Source: Achromobacter insolitus | GTDB taxonomy: Bacteria > Pseudomonadota > Gammaproteobacteria > Burkholderiales > Burkholderiaceae_B | Reading direction: 5' to 3' | NCBI RefSeq assembly: GCF_002209555.1 | Contig: NZ_NJIF01000009.1 | Coordinates: 181,615-245,614 of the forward strand | DNA length: 64,000 nt | The notes under the pieces: generated by a model | What the model was told of the DNA's origin: nothing | Seen by the model: only the letters and a program-made list of their open reading frames with translations | Databases searched by the model: none | Made by a program: the position numbers and the translations under genes | Part shown: one piece after another, positions 28,498 to 37,214 of the stretch | Layout of the letters: each line of letters opens with the position of its first letter | Position numbering within the stretch: the stretch's first letter is position 1

Positions 28498-28525
28498 AGG
28501 GCCTCCTTGCGGAGGCCCTTCCCTT
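28498..28525 (+). terminator. Hairpin terminator after ilvA
   Basis: AGGGCCTCC (28498-28506) and GGAGGCCCT (28511-28519) form a 9-bp perfect stem with a 4-nt loop, 28 bp after the ilvA stop, followed by a pyrimidine-rich TCCCTTCCC tail. Confidence 0.7.
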
Positions 28526-28634
28526 CCCAGCTCTAGAAACGTCCGGCGGCAACCAGTAGGGGGGTTCGCTGTCACTCGGCGGCCCACGGAGATGAGCCGC
28601 GCATTCAGCAAGGTCTTGCCGGACGTCCTATGGC

Positions 28635-29747
28635 TTAGAAACGGTGACGCACACCCACGGCGACAGCCGTGTCGGTCGCATCGCGCTGGAACGCGTAGTT
28701 GTCGCCGTAAGAGGCGTACGCGTACAGGTTGGTGCGCTTGGTGAAGTCGTAGGTGTAGCCCAAGCTGTAGACATTGAACGTTGCATCGTCGCCCGTCAGC
28801 TTGTCGTTGCTCGCGGTCGCGCGCTGCCACGAACCGAAGACCGCGTGGCGGCCCAGCGGCACGGTCGCGCCGATCATGTACGAGTTGGCGCGGAAGCCAT
28901 CGGCCAGCTTGAACGTGCCCAGGTTCTGCATGCCGGCGGGCGTGGTGCCCATGTTCTGGCCGACGAACCAGCCGTCGCGGGTCTGGCCGAACGCCGCCGC
29001 GACCTTCACGACTTCGAAGTCATACGAACCGCCAACGATGTATTCCTGGATGCGCGCTTCGGACTTGCCGCCGGTTTGCCCATTGGACGGGTTGAAGCGG
29101 TCATACGCCGCGGCCAGGTTCAGCGGGCCGTTGACGTATTGCACGCCCGCCGTCAGCACACGGTTGTTGTCGCCCGTCTGGAAGCCGGTCTGCGACGTGT
29201 CGCTGACCGCGTCGTCGGCGCTGAACGAGTAGCCCACGCCCAGCTTGAAGCCGCCCATGCTGGGGGTTTGGTACAGGACCATGTTGTCCAGGCGCATCGT
29301 GTTGGCGCTACCGAACGTGGTACCCATGTTGGCGGTGTTGTAGCTGATCGAGAACGGATCGATCGAGCCGAAGTACTTGGAAGCCAGGTTGGTCTGGCGG
29401 CCGAATTCCAGGCGGCCCCAGGTATCGCTGTCCAGGCCCACGGTGGCCTGACGGCCCCACAGGCGGCCGTTTTGCAACGACTTGCCGTTCATGGGACCGA
29501 AGCCGCCTTCCAAGGTGAACACGGCGCGCAGGCCGTCGCCCAGATCTTCAGTGCCGCGCAGCCCGAAACGCGAGCCACTGCTCACGCCCTGGACGCCGCC
29601 AAAACGGCTTTGCGAATTGCCGTCGAACTTCACTTTCTCGTAGCCGATACCGGCGTCGATCAAGCCGTACAGCGTCACGGAGTCTGCGGCTTGCGCGGCG
29701 CCGGCAAAACCAGCCAGCAGCGCGACAGCCAATAGCGTCTTCTTCAT
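28635..29747 (-). CDS. Gram-negative outer-membrane porin (Bordetella/Burkholderia type)
   Basis: A 370-residue trimeric general porin. The signal peptide is MKKTLLAVALLAGFAGAAQA, and the mature N terminus ADSVTLYGLIDAGIGYEKV is typical of betaproteobacterial OMP porins. The loop motif FGRQTNLASKYFGSIDPF and the C-terminal strand ending VGVRHRF, with the terminal phenylalanine needed for BAM assembly, are present. I chose the ATG at 29747, where the signal peptide begins. About 385 bp upstream separate it from a terminator on the same strand, which is enough for its own promoter. Substrate range (small hydrophilic solutes) is by family. Confidence 0.94.
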   Translation of the reverse strand: MKKTLLAVALLAGFAGAAQAADSVTLYGLIDAGIGYEKVKFDGNSQSRFGGVQGVSSGSRFGLRGTEDLGDGLRAVFTLEGGFGPMNGKSLQNGRLWGRQATVGLDSDTWGRLEFGRQTNLASKYFGSIDPFSISYNTANMGTTFGSANTMRLDNMVLYQTPSMGGFKLGVGYSFSADDAVSDTSQTGFQTGDNNRVLTAGVQYVNGPLNLAAAYDRFNPSNGQTGGKSEARIQEYIVGGSYDFEVVKVAAAFGQTRDGWFVGQNMGTTPAGMQNLGTFKLADGFRANSYMIGATVPLGRHAVFGSWQRATASNDKLTGDDATFNVYSLGYTYDFTKRTNLYAYASYGDNYAFQRDATDTAVAVGVRHRF

Positions 29748-30133
29748 ATAAGTCCCCAAAATGGCGAGATGAAAGGCAAACCGCAAACCCACCGCGCACA
29801 GGGCCGGGAATCTGCGTGCCGCTGCGAACAAGTTAGCGGCGCATGCACTGGAATCAGTGTCCAGCCTGCGCCAATTCGAAGTAACCCGGATTTCGAAGAA
29901 CTACTTTCCATGGTTGGGATAATGACGGCCTTCTTACAAGCTGCTCTCTTTGGAAACCTGCGTTAACGTGTTGATATCAAATGCGAATTAAGGCTCGCAA
30001 AACATCCTGCGGGCCTTGGATATTCTCCTGCCGCGCATGAAAGACCAACAACAGTTGTTGTGAGCGGCGAATAGTTTTGATGCGGAAACGCGACACTATT
30101 GCAGGCAGGTTCCGGCCACGGCAACCCGCCATG
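29748..30133. other. Non-coding gap upstream of the porin
   Basis: This stretch holds no ORF with coding character. It is more AT-rich than its surroundings toward 29830-30075 and should contain the porin promoter (reading leftwards). I could not pick out one convincing -35/-10 pair, and I see no known sRNA. Confidence 0.5.
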
Positions 30134-30165
30134 AAAAAAGCCCCTCGGCGTCATGAGGGGCTTTT
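30134..30165 (-). terminator. Intrinsic terminator of the DUF4148 gene
   Basis: On the minus strand AAAAGCCCCTC pairs with GAGGGGCTTTT around an 8-nt loop (arms 30136-30146 and 30155-30165), 18 bp beyond the DUF4148 stop codon, with a U-run. It shields the porin from read-through. Confidence 0.85.
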
Positions 30166-30182
30166 CTTGCGGGCGGGGCGAC

Positions 30183-30566
30183 TTATTGGCCCAGGGGCGG
30201 GTAATCCAGTTCGCCGAAGGTGTATTCGCCGCGTGCCTTGGCCTCGGCCAGTTCCTGGCGCACTTGCTCGCGGGTCTTGCCACCGGATTGCGACACCGCG
30301 GCTTTGGGCGGGTAGTCCAGCTCGGCGGAGGTCACTTGACCAGCAGCCTTGGCGCTTTGCAGTTCCTGCTGAACCTGCTCGCGCGACAGGCTGGTGCGTT
30401 GGACAGTGGCGGGCGGGTAGTCCAGTTCACCAAACGTGACCTGGCCGGCGGCCTTGGCGGCTTGCAGTTCCTGCTGGACCTGTTCACGCGTCTTGCCATC
30501 GGCGTGAGCGGCGGACATACCCACCAGCGTTGCGGTAACCATGAGTGCGGTAGCTAGGGCTTTCAT
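30183..30566 (-). CDS. DUF4148 exported protein with three tandem repeats
   Basis: A 127-residue secreted protein. The signal peptide is residues 1-22 (ALMVTATLVGMSAAHA). The mature part is three copies of a 27-residue unit beginning T/S-REQVQQEL and ending ELDYPP, at about 26-52, 61-87 and 98-124, joined by short linkers. DUF4148 proteins are common and numerous in Burkholderiales; function is unknown. The middle copy differs most at T-S-A before ELDYPP. The gene is monocistronic with its own terminator and faces a LysR regulator 383 bp away. Confidence 0.9.
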   Translation of the reverse strand: MKALATALMVTATLVGMSAAHADGKTREQVQQELQAAKAAGQVTFGELDYPPATVQRTSLSREQVQQELQSAKAAGQVTSAELDYPPKAAVSQSGGKTREQVRQELAEAKARGEYTFGELDYPPLGQ

Positions 30567-30949
30567 TGAGATGACTCCATCCTAAACCTTGCACACCGTC
30601 TTCTGCCAGGCTGGCAGGTGCGATGTGACAATTTGATTGCTGGGACGAAGTATCTGGCGATTGCAGCCTAGTAAAAACCCTTATTTTGGTGAACATATTT
30701 GCACAGATGGGACAATTACGGGTTGCTACCGCCAAAATCTGCGCATTTTCTGCACACTCCCGGGCCGGATCAAGCAACGACAAGCCTTGCCAGCGTTCAG
30801 CCATAAGCAAGCTCGGTAACGAAACATCCGCAGGCGATGTGGCGGGCGCGCCATCCAGCTTGGGGAAATAGACATTTCTGCTGGCGGGACAATTATTCCA
30901 TTTATCATACAAATCCCCCAGAAATGGAATTTTGAACATCGAGGGCCCC
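30567..30949. other. Regulatory gap between DUF4148 gene and LysR gene
   Basis: A 383-bp divergent spacer without a credible ORF. It contains a 15-bp palindrome CTGCCAGGCTGGCAG (30603-30617). It also holds two identical decamers GGGACAATTA (30709-30718 and 30886-30895) and a near match GTGACAATTT (30625-30634). These are candidate regulator-binding sites, possibly for the LysR protein. Confidence 0.45.
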
Positions 30950-31840
30950 ATGGATATCCAGCTTAACGACATCGCCCTATTTGTCGAAGTCGCCAAGCGC
31001 AAGAACTTCAGCCACGCGGCCGAAGCCTTGAATATTCCGACATCCACGCTCTCGCGCCGAGTCAGCGAACTCGAACGCAGCATCGGCATGCGCCTGCTGA
31101 ACCGCAGCACGCGCAAGATCGACCTGACCGAGGCGGGCGCCATCTACTTCGAGCGCTGCCGGCATATCGTGGAAGAAGCGCGTATCGCGCACGATCAACT
31201 ATTGGACATGGCGGTGCAGCCCAAGGGTCGCCTGCGCATCTCCCTGCCCACCAGCCTGGCGCAACTGTTCCTGCCCGCCGTCATCAGCGAATTCCGCGAG
31301 CAGCATCCGGACATCGAGTGCGACTTCGACCTGAGCATGCGTCCGATCGATCCGATCAGCAATCCCTTCGACCTGATCCTGCGCTTTGGCCAACAGCCGG
31401 ACTCCAGCCTGATCTCGCGCAAGATCGTGCTGATGGCCCATCAGCTGTATGCCTCGCCCGAATACCTGGCCCGCCATGGCGAACCGCGGGTACCGGCGGA
31501 TCTGAGCCACCACGAATGCCTGCGCCCCACCATGCGCGAGGAATCCTCCTTCTGGATGCTGCATTCGGGCGACAAGGTAGAGCGGGTCCAGGTGTCGGGG
31601 CGCCTGTCGGCCAACAATGTCGGCATGCTCGGACGGCTGGCCGGACAAGGCCTGGGCATCACTCCCCTGCTGGTCTTCGATGCCATGGAGCGCGCCATCA
31701 AGCAGGCCGGCCTGGTGCGGGTGCTGCCGGAATGGAGCCTGACTCCCCTGCCGCTCTTTGCACTGCTGCCTTCGCGTATGCTGCCGGCGAAGACCAAGGC
31801 TTTCCTGGACTTCATCCAGCCGCGCTTGTCGGACGCGTAA
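30950..31840 (+). CDS. LysR family transcriptional regulator
   Basis: A 296-residue LTTR. The N-terminal winged HTH (about 3-62) reads ALFVEVAKRKNFSHAAEALN then IPTSTLSRRVSELERSIGMR, and is followed by a substrate-binding domain (about 90-290) of the AaeR/DsdC-like PBP2 type. The ATG at 30950 is preceded by GAGGG; a TTG at 30932 would add six residues. The divergent neighbour is the DUF4148 protein, with repeated decamers in the gap. The inducer is unknown. It is convergent with apt (3-bp gap). Confidence 0.92.
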   Translation: MDIQLNDIALFVEVAKRKNFSHAAEALNIPTSTLSRRVSELERSIGMRLLNRSTRKIDLTEAGAIYFERCRHIVEEARIAHDQLLDMAVQPKGRLRISLPTSLAQLFLPAVISEFREQHPDIECDFDLSMRPIDPISNPFDLILRFGQQPDSSLISRKIVLMAHQLYASPEYLARHGEPRVPADLSHHECLRPTMREESSFWMLHSGDKVERVQVSGRLSANNVGMLGRLAGQGLGITPLLVFDAMERAIKQAGLVRVLPEWSLTPLPLFALLPSRMLPAKTKAFLDFIQPRLSDA

Positions 31841-31843
31841 CTC

Positions 31844-32398
31844 CTACGCCGGGGAGTCAGCGCCGTATTGACAGACTGTGTACAGCGGGGTGCCCGTGGC
31901 GGCCACGCGGGCCGAACCGCCGAGGTCTGGCAGGTCGATGATGGCGGCAGCCTCGACCACGTTGGCGCCCAGGCGCTGCAGCAGCTTGATGGCGGCCAGC
32001 ATGGTGCCGCCGGTGGCGATCAGGTCGTCCACCAGCAGAACGCGCTGGCCGGTGCGCACCGAATCCGTGTGCATTTCGACCGACGCATTGCCGTACTCAA
32101 GGGAATATTCCTCGGCCACGGTGCGGAACGGCAGCTTGCCCTTCTTGCGCACGGGCACGAAGCCCAGGTTGAGTTCATAGGCCAACACGCTGCCTATGAT
32201 GAAGCCGCGGGCATCGACGCCGGCAACCAGATCCAGGCGCTGGCGCATGTAGCGATAGACGAAGAGATCGATGAGCACCCGAAATGCGCGAGGATCCTGC
32301 AGCACGGGCGTGATGTCGCGAAAAATGACACCGGGTTGGGGCCAGTCTGGAACGCTGCGGATGGTGCGCCGGATGTACTCGGCGTTGTCGGTCTGCAT
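31844..32398 (-). CDS. apt: Adenine phosphoribosyltransferase
   Basis: Purine salvage enzyme converting adenine and PRPP to AMP. It has 184 residues from the ATG at 32398 ([13 protein letters not shown]). The PRPP-binding motif [20 protein letters not shown] and the N-terminal [19 protein letters not shown] are diagnostic of Apt, as opposed to xanthine or hypoxanthine enzymes. An upstream start at 32446 would add a non-conserved stretch. It lies 54 bp downstream of cydC on the same strand and may be read from the cyd operon. Confidence 0.95.
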   Translation of the reverse strand: MQTDNAEYIRRTIRSVPDWPQPGVIFRDITPVLQDPRAFRVLIDLFVYRYMRQRLDLVAGVDARGFIIGSVLAYELNLGFVPVRKKGKLPFRTVAEEYSLEYGNASVEMHTDSVRTGQRVLLVDDLIATGGTMLAAIKLLQRLGANVVEAAAIIDLPDLGGSARVAATGTPLYTVCQYGADSPA

Positions 32399-32452
32399 GG
32401 AAGACGGCCCTGAAGAATTGAAGCAAGGCGAACTATAACCTCGCAACCGAGC

Positions 32453-34156
32453 TTAAGCCAGGATTGCCGTCCCCGATGACAATTCATATTCATGTAGCCG
32501 GCCAGCCCGCAGGATATAGCGCCGGTCGACAGCCCCTGGAGGCAAGACCGCATGGGTGGCGAGCACCACGGTGCGTCCCCGCACGGCGCCTGCCAGATCG
32601 CTGAAGAATGCCGCCTCGGCCTCGCCATCCAGCCCGGCAGTGGGCTCATCCAGCACGATGACCGCCGCGGGCGACAGCAGCACCCGCGCCAGGCACAGGC
32701 GGCGCGCCTGCCCGGCCGACAGCTGCGACCCCGTCTCGCCGGCCCAGGTATCCAGCCCCTCGGGCAAGCCGCGCACGAAATCGCCCAACCTTGCGGCGTC
32801 CAATGCGCGCCACAAGGCGGCATCGTCCGCCTCGGGGTCGCCGATGAGCAAGTTCGTGCGCAAGGTTCCCAGGAAAACCGGAGCGTCCTGTGACAGCAGC
32901 GCGATGCGCCGGTGCCAGTCGGCTTGTGTGCAGTCGCGCGCGTCGCAGCCGCCAAAACGCACCTGCCCCGCCTGGGGATCCTCCAGGCGCAAGAGCAAGT
33001 GCAGCAGGGTCGACTTGCCGGCGCCGCTGGGCCCCAGGATGGCAATTCGCTCACCCGGCTCAACACGGAGGCTGGCGCCGTCAAGCACAGCCGGACTCGC
33101 AGCCGTGTCTCGAGGGGAGTAGGCAAAGCGCACGCCATCCAGTTCCAGCGCGCCGGTGTCGGGCAATGCCCGCGGCGCGGGCGGATCCTGCATGTCCGGC
33201 TCGCTTTGCGTTACTTCACGAATGCGTCCCGCCGCCGAAATTGCCGAACCCATGCGCGACGCCCCCCGCATGATAGGGCCCGCAACCTCGAAAATACCGA
33301 TAACCGCGAGCAGCAGGCCAGCCAAAGCCGGGCCCTCGATCCGTCCCGACTCCATCGTGTCCAGTCCGAACCAAAGCAAGGCCAGCACCGCGGCGCCAGC
33401 GGCGGCCTGCAGGAAGAACTGTCCGCGGGCGGCAACCCGTGCCTGGCTGCGGCGCGCCAGTGCGCTGGCCTCGCACAAGCGCTCGAAATGCGCCGCCGTC
33501 TGCGCCTGTGCATGCAAGGCCACCATGTCCGCATGCCCGTCCACCGCGTCCAGCGTTGCGGCGCGCAAGCCTGCCGCGCTTTCCTGAGCGGCGGCGCCGG
33601 GCTTGCGCGCCGCGCGCAGCAGCCACAAAGGCACCAGCACGCAAGCCACCAGCAAAGCCAGCGCCAAGGCCAGCGCGGCGGCGGGCACCCAAAGTCCCAA
33701 TACCGCGGTCAATATCGCGCCCGCCAGCACGGCGGTGGCCAGCGGCGCAAGCACGAACAGAAACACTGTGTCGAGGGCGTCGACGTCACCCGTCATGCGC
33801 GCCACCAGGTCGCCATCGCGGTAGCGCGCCAGCTGCCGCGGCGTCAGCCGGATCAGCGCCGAGAACACCTTGGCGCGCAGGTCCGCCAAGAGGCGCAGCG
33901 TGGCGGAATGGCCGACAACGCGGTCCGCATAGCGCGCCACGATGCGCAGAAACGACAAGCCGCGCACAAGCGCAGATGGCGCGAACAGATTGAAGGCGCC
34001 GCCCGCCCCCGCCAGGGCAGCGCCCGTCAGGAACCAACCCGAAACGCCCAACAGGCCCACGCCGGCAGCCACGGTAGCCAGCGCACAGAACAATGCGAGT
34101 AAAAGCCCGCTTTTTCGGCGCGCATACAGCGGCAGGAGCAGCAACAGGTTCTTCAT
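32453..34156 (-). CDS. cydC: Glutathione/cysteine ABC exporter, CydC subunit
   Basis: Half of the heterodimeric CydDC exporter that moves glutathione and cysteine to the periplasm and is needed for cytochrome bd assembly. The 567 residues comprise an N-terminal six-helix ABC transmembrane domain (to about 310) and a nucleotide-binding domain. The NBD has Walker A GPSGAGKSTLLHLLLRLEDP, signature LSAGQARRLCLARVLL and Walker B VIVLDEPTAGLDGE. Its ATG overlaps the cydD stop (ATGA). It is the last cyd gene of the operon. Confidence 0.93.
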   Translation of the reverse strand: MKNLLLLLPLYARRKSGLLLALFCALATVAAGVGLLGVSGWFLTGAALAGAGGAFNLFAPSALVRGLSFLRIVARYADRVVGHSATLRLLADLRAKVFSALIRLTPRQLARYRDGDLVARMTGDVDALDTVFLFVLAPLATAVLAGAILTAVLGLWVPAAALALALALLVACVLVPLWLLRAARKPGAAAQESAAGLRAATLDAVDGHADMVALHAQAQTAAHFERLCEASALARRSQARVAARGQFFLQAAAGAAVLALLWFGLDTMESGRIEGPALAGLLLAVIGIFEVAGPIMRGASRMGSAISAAGRIREVTQSEPDMQDPPAPRALPDTGALELDGVRFAYSPRDTAASPAVLDGASLRVEPGERIAILGPSGAGKSTLLHLLLRLEDPQAGQVRFGGCDARDCTQADWHRRIALLSQDAPVFLGTLRTNLLIGDPEADDAALWRALDAARLGDFVRGLPEGLDTWAGETGSQLSAGQARRLCLARVLLSPAAVIVLDEPTAGLDGEAEAAFFSDLAGAVRGRTVVLATHAVLPPGAVDRRYILRAGRLHEYELSSGTAILA

Positions 34157-35907
34157 GCGTCTTCCACTTTCCCGGCGGCTACGCGCAGGGTCCGGCCCAA
34201 CCGGGCCGCCACCGCGGGCGCGTGCGTCGCCATCAGCAAGGTGCGCCCGGCCGAAAATTCCAGGATCGCGTCCAGCACGCGCGCCTGCGTGGCCTCGTCC
34301 AGATGCGCCGTGGGTTCATCCAGCAGGATCAGGCCCGGATCGCGCAGGAACAGCCGCGCCAGCGCAACGCGCTGTGCCTGGCCGCCGGACAGGCCATGTC
34401 CGCGCCCGCCCAGCGGCGTCGCCAGCCCCTGCGGCAAGGCGTCTGCGAACTCCAGCACACAGGCGCGGCGCGCGGCGGCCTGCACCTCGGCTTCGGAGGC
34501 ATCCGGGCGTCCCAGGCGTATGTTGTCGGCGATGGACCCAGCCAGCAATTGCGGCTTCTGTCCGATCAGCGCCACCCGCTCACGCAGCGCCGCTTCGTCC
34601 CATTCGGGCAAGCGCAAGCCATCGATGCGTATGTTTCCCTCAAACGGGCGCAGCCGCGCGATCGCCTCGATAAGCGAGGACTTGCCGATGCCGCTGGGTC
34701 CCATCAGCGCGGCGTGCTCGCCCGCGGCCAAGGTCAGCCCTGCGTCCGACAGTACCGCCTGGCTGCGGCCCGGAGCATCCAGGTGCAGGCCGGCAATGGC
34801 GAGAGCGGCGCCTCCGCCCTGGCGCGCGGGCTGGCGGCCGTCCGAAACGGTCTCGGCCGAGACATCGCCCTCCTGCGGCAAGCCGTCGAACAGCAAAGAG
34901 ATCTGCGAAACGGCCGCCAGCGCGGCCGCGCGGTCGTGATAATGCGCCGCAAACTGGCGTAGCGGCGCGTAAACCTCGGGCGCCATCAACAAACAGAACA
35001 GCCCCGCCTGCAACGTCAGCGGCGACCAGCGCAGGTCCAGGAATCCCAGATAGGTCAAACCGATGTAGACGGCCACCCCGGCCACGCCCAGCGCCGCGAA
35101 GAACTCCAGCACCGCCGACGAGAGGAAAGCAATGCGCAACACCGACATCGTGCGCTGGCGCAGGGCATCGCTGGCCGCGACCACGGACGCCGCTTCGGCC
35201 TCGGCCCGGCCGTGAAGCTTCAAAGTGGACAGGCCCCGCAACCGGTCGGCAAAAAAGCCCGACAGGCGTGCGAAGGCGCGCAAATGCCGGCGGCTCGCGC
35301 CTTGGGCGCCCCAGCCCACCAGCGCCATGAATAAAGGAATCAAGGGCGCCGTGATCAGAAGAACCAGTCCGGCGATCACATCCATCGGCAGCAGCACGAC
35401 GGAGAAGGCAACGGGCAGCATGGCGGCCGCGGCCATGGCGGGCAGGTATTTGGCGAAGAATCCGTCCAGGGCTTCGACCTGGTCCACCACCGCGCTGGCC
35501 AGTTCACCGGATGCCTGGCCCCGGCTCCAGTAAGGTCCCTTCCGCACCAGGCGCTTGAACAGCGACTGGCGCACGTGGCGCTTGATGCGTTCGGCCGCGT
35601 CCGCCCCCGCGCGTTCCCCCGCCCAGGTAATGCAGGCTCGCAGCAGCATGAGCCCCGCGATGGCCAAGATGTCACTCAGCAGATCCTGCCGGGGCACGTC
35701 CCGGACGATGGCCGCGTCGAGCACGCTGGCCAGCAACCAGGCCTGCACGACCAACAGTGCGCCGCTCACCAGGGGCGCGGCGCCCGCCAGCATCAGCGGC
35801 AGCCTGGCCGCCTTGGCGAGCGCCATCAACCACCGCGACTGAGCGCGCGGCGGTTTGTTCAGGGTTGCCGAGGGATCGTGCTCGAGGCTGCTAGTACCGC
35901 CGCTCAC
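34153..35907 (-). CDS. cydD: Glutathione/cysteine ABC exporter, CydD subunit
   Basis: Partner of CydC; 584 residues. The transmembrane domain includes the CydD-typical LITAPLIPLFMALVGWGAQG. The nucleotide-binding domain has Walker A GPSGIGKSSLIEAIARL, signature LSGGQAQRVALARLFLRDP and Walker B LILLDEPTAHLDEA. The start codon is GTG at 35907, which overlaps the cydX stop by four bases (GTGA). An N-terminal extension of about 25 polar residues precedes the first helix. Confidence 0.93.
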   Translation of the reverse strand: MSGGTSSLEHDPSATLNKPPRAQSRWLMALAKAARLPLMLAGAAPLVSGALLVVQAWLLASVLDAAIVRDVPRQDLLSDILAIAGLMLLRACITWAGERAGADAAERIKRHVRQSLFKRLVRKGPYWSRGQASGELASAVVDQVEALDGFFAKYLPAMAAAAMLPVAFSVVLLPMDVIAGLVLLITAPLIPLFMALVGWGAQGASRRHLRAFARLSGFFADRLRGLSTLKLHGRAEAEAASVVAASDALRQRTMSVLRIAFLSSAVLEFFAALGVAGVAVYIGLTYLGFLDLRWSPLTLQAGLFCLLMAPEVYAPLRQFAAHYHDRAAALAAVSQISLLFDGLPQEGDVSAETVSDGRQPARQGGGAALAIAGLHLDAPGRSQAVLSDAGLTLAAGEHAALMGPSGIGKSSLIEAIARLRPFEGNIRIDGLRLPEWDEAALRERVALIGQKPQLLAGSIADNIRLGRPDASEAEVQAAARRACVLEFADALPQGLATPLGGRGHGLSGGQAQRVALARLFLRDPGLILLDEPTAHLDEATQARVLDAILEFSAGRTLLMATHAPAVAARLGRTLRVAAGKVEDA

Positions 35908-36029
35908 TCGTCGTTACGGCTGGCGCGCGGATCATGGGTATGACCCTCGCGCAGCTCGAACCACATTGCATTGAGGATGGCGAAGGCGCACGCCAGGCCC
36001 AGACCGAGTATCCACGAGAAATACCACAT
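35904..36029 (-). CDS. cydX: Cytochrome bd accessory subunit CydX
   Basis: A 41-residue single-helix membrane protein that stabilises the haems of cytochrome bd oxidase. The sequence starts MWYFSWILGLGLACAFAI and continues NAMWFELREGH, matching the YbgT/CydX family (W near residue 6, conserved glutamate after the helix). A strong Shine-Dalgarno AGGAG precedes the ATG at 36029. It lies between cydB (16-bp gap) and cydD (four-base overlap). Confidence 0.93.
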   Translation of the reverse strand: MWYFSWILGLGLACAFAILNAMWFELREGHTHDPRASRNDE

Positions 36030-36045
36030 GGTGGAGGCTCCTTTT

Positions 36046-37200
36046 TCAGTATGAGTTGGGCGTGTCGCCCACCGATTCCTGGGTGACCTTGCCGCGCATA
36101 ACACGGTAGACCCAGGCGGTATAGACGGTCACGATGGGCAGGAACACGGCGACGGCGATCACCATGATCCACAGCGTCAGGTGGCTGGACGAACCGTCCC
36201 AGATAGTCAGGCCTGCCTGGGGCTTCGTCGACGAAGGCATGATGAACGGGAAGAGCGAAAAGCCCACCGTCAGGATCACGCCTGCGATCGACACCGACGA
36301 CGCCAGGAACGCCAGCACGTTGGCGCGCGCGCTCAGCAGCAGCGCCACCAGCAGTGCGCCACCCACGCCCAGCGCGGGCGCGATCCACATCAACGGCCAT
36401 TTCGCGTAATTGGCCATCCAGGCGCCGTTCTGCACCGTCACGGCCTTGAGCATCGGATCCGACGGACCAGCCATGTCCACCGTGCTGGTGATGACATGGC
36501 CCGGGACGCCGCCCGCCACCCAGAAGCCGCCCGCCACGAACAACGCGGCCGTGAGCAAGGCGCACAGCCTGCCCCAGTTGCGGGCCCGCGACGAGACCGG
36601 ATCTTCCGTGCGCCAGGCCAGCAGCACGGCGCCGTGCATGGCCAGCATCACCACGCTGAGCACGCCGGCCAGCAGCGCGAAGGGCATGAACAACTGATAG
36701 AAGTGCCCTTCGTAGACCGGACGCAGCGTGACCGGATCGAACGTGAACGGCACGCCCAGGATGATGTTGCCCATGGCCACGCCGAACACCAGCGACGCCA
36801 CCACGCCCGAGAAGCACAGCACGCCGTCCCAGCGGTTGCGCCAGCTCGTGCCCTCCATCTTGCTGCGGTACTTGAAGCCCACGGGCCGCAGGATCAGCGC
36901 GATCAGCACCAGCATCATTGCCAGGTAGAACCCGGAGAACGAAGCGGCATACAGCAAAGGCCATGCAGCGAAAATGGCGCCGCCGGCCGTGATGAGCCAG
37001 ACCTGGTTGCCTTCCCAGACCGGCCCCACTACGTTGATCACCACCCGGCGCTCGACGTCGGTCTTGGCGACCACGGGCAGCAGCGCGGCCACGCCCAGGT
37101 CAAAGCCGTCCATGACGGCAAAGCCGATGAGCAACGCGCCCAGCAGCACCCACCAGACCACGCGCAGCGTGCCGTAGTCGAAAGGAATAAGAGTATCCAT
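36046..37200 (-). CDS. cydB: Cytochrome bd ubiquinol oxidase subunit II
   Basis: Membrane subunit II of the high-affinity terminal oxidase; 384 residues with eight to nine hydrophobic segments. Family segments include VWWVLLGALLIGFAVMDGFD at the N terminus, VGPVWEGNQVWLITAGGAIF and YAASFSGFYLAMMLVLIALI. It lies 14 bp behind cydA and belongs to the same operon. Together with CydA it reduces O2 to water and oxidises ubiquinol, supporting growth at low oxygen. Confidence 0.96.
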   Translation of the reverse strand: MDTLIPFDYGTLRVVWWVLLGALLIGFAVMDGFDLGVAALLPVVAKTDVERRVVINVVGPVWEGNQVWLITAGGAIFAAWPLLYAASFSGFYLAMMLVLIALILRPVGFKYRSKMEGTSWRNRWDGVLCFSGVVASLVFGVAMGNIILGVPFTFDPVTLRPVYEGHFYQLFMPFALLAGVLSVVMLAMHGAVLLAWRTEDPVSSRARNWGRLCALLTAALFVAGGFWVAGGVPGHVITSTVDMAGPSDPMLKAVTVQNGAWMANYAKWPLMWIAPALGVGGALLVALLLSARANVLAFLASSVSIAGVILTVGFSLFPFIMPSSTKPQAGLTIWDGSSSHLTLWIMVIAVAVFLPIVTVYTAWVYRVMRGKVTQESVGDTPNSY

Positions 37201-37214
37201 CGCTGTCTTCTCCT

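Noticed and set aside
28537..28627. Inverted repeat ACGTCCGGC/GCCGGACGT near the porin 3' end
   Set aside because: The arms are only 9 bp with a spacer of about 70 nt and no U-run, which is within what chance gives in GC-rich DNA.
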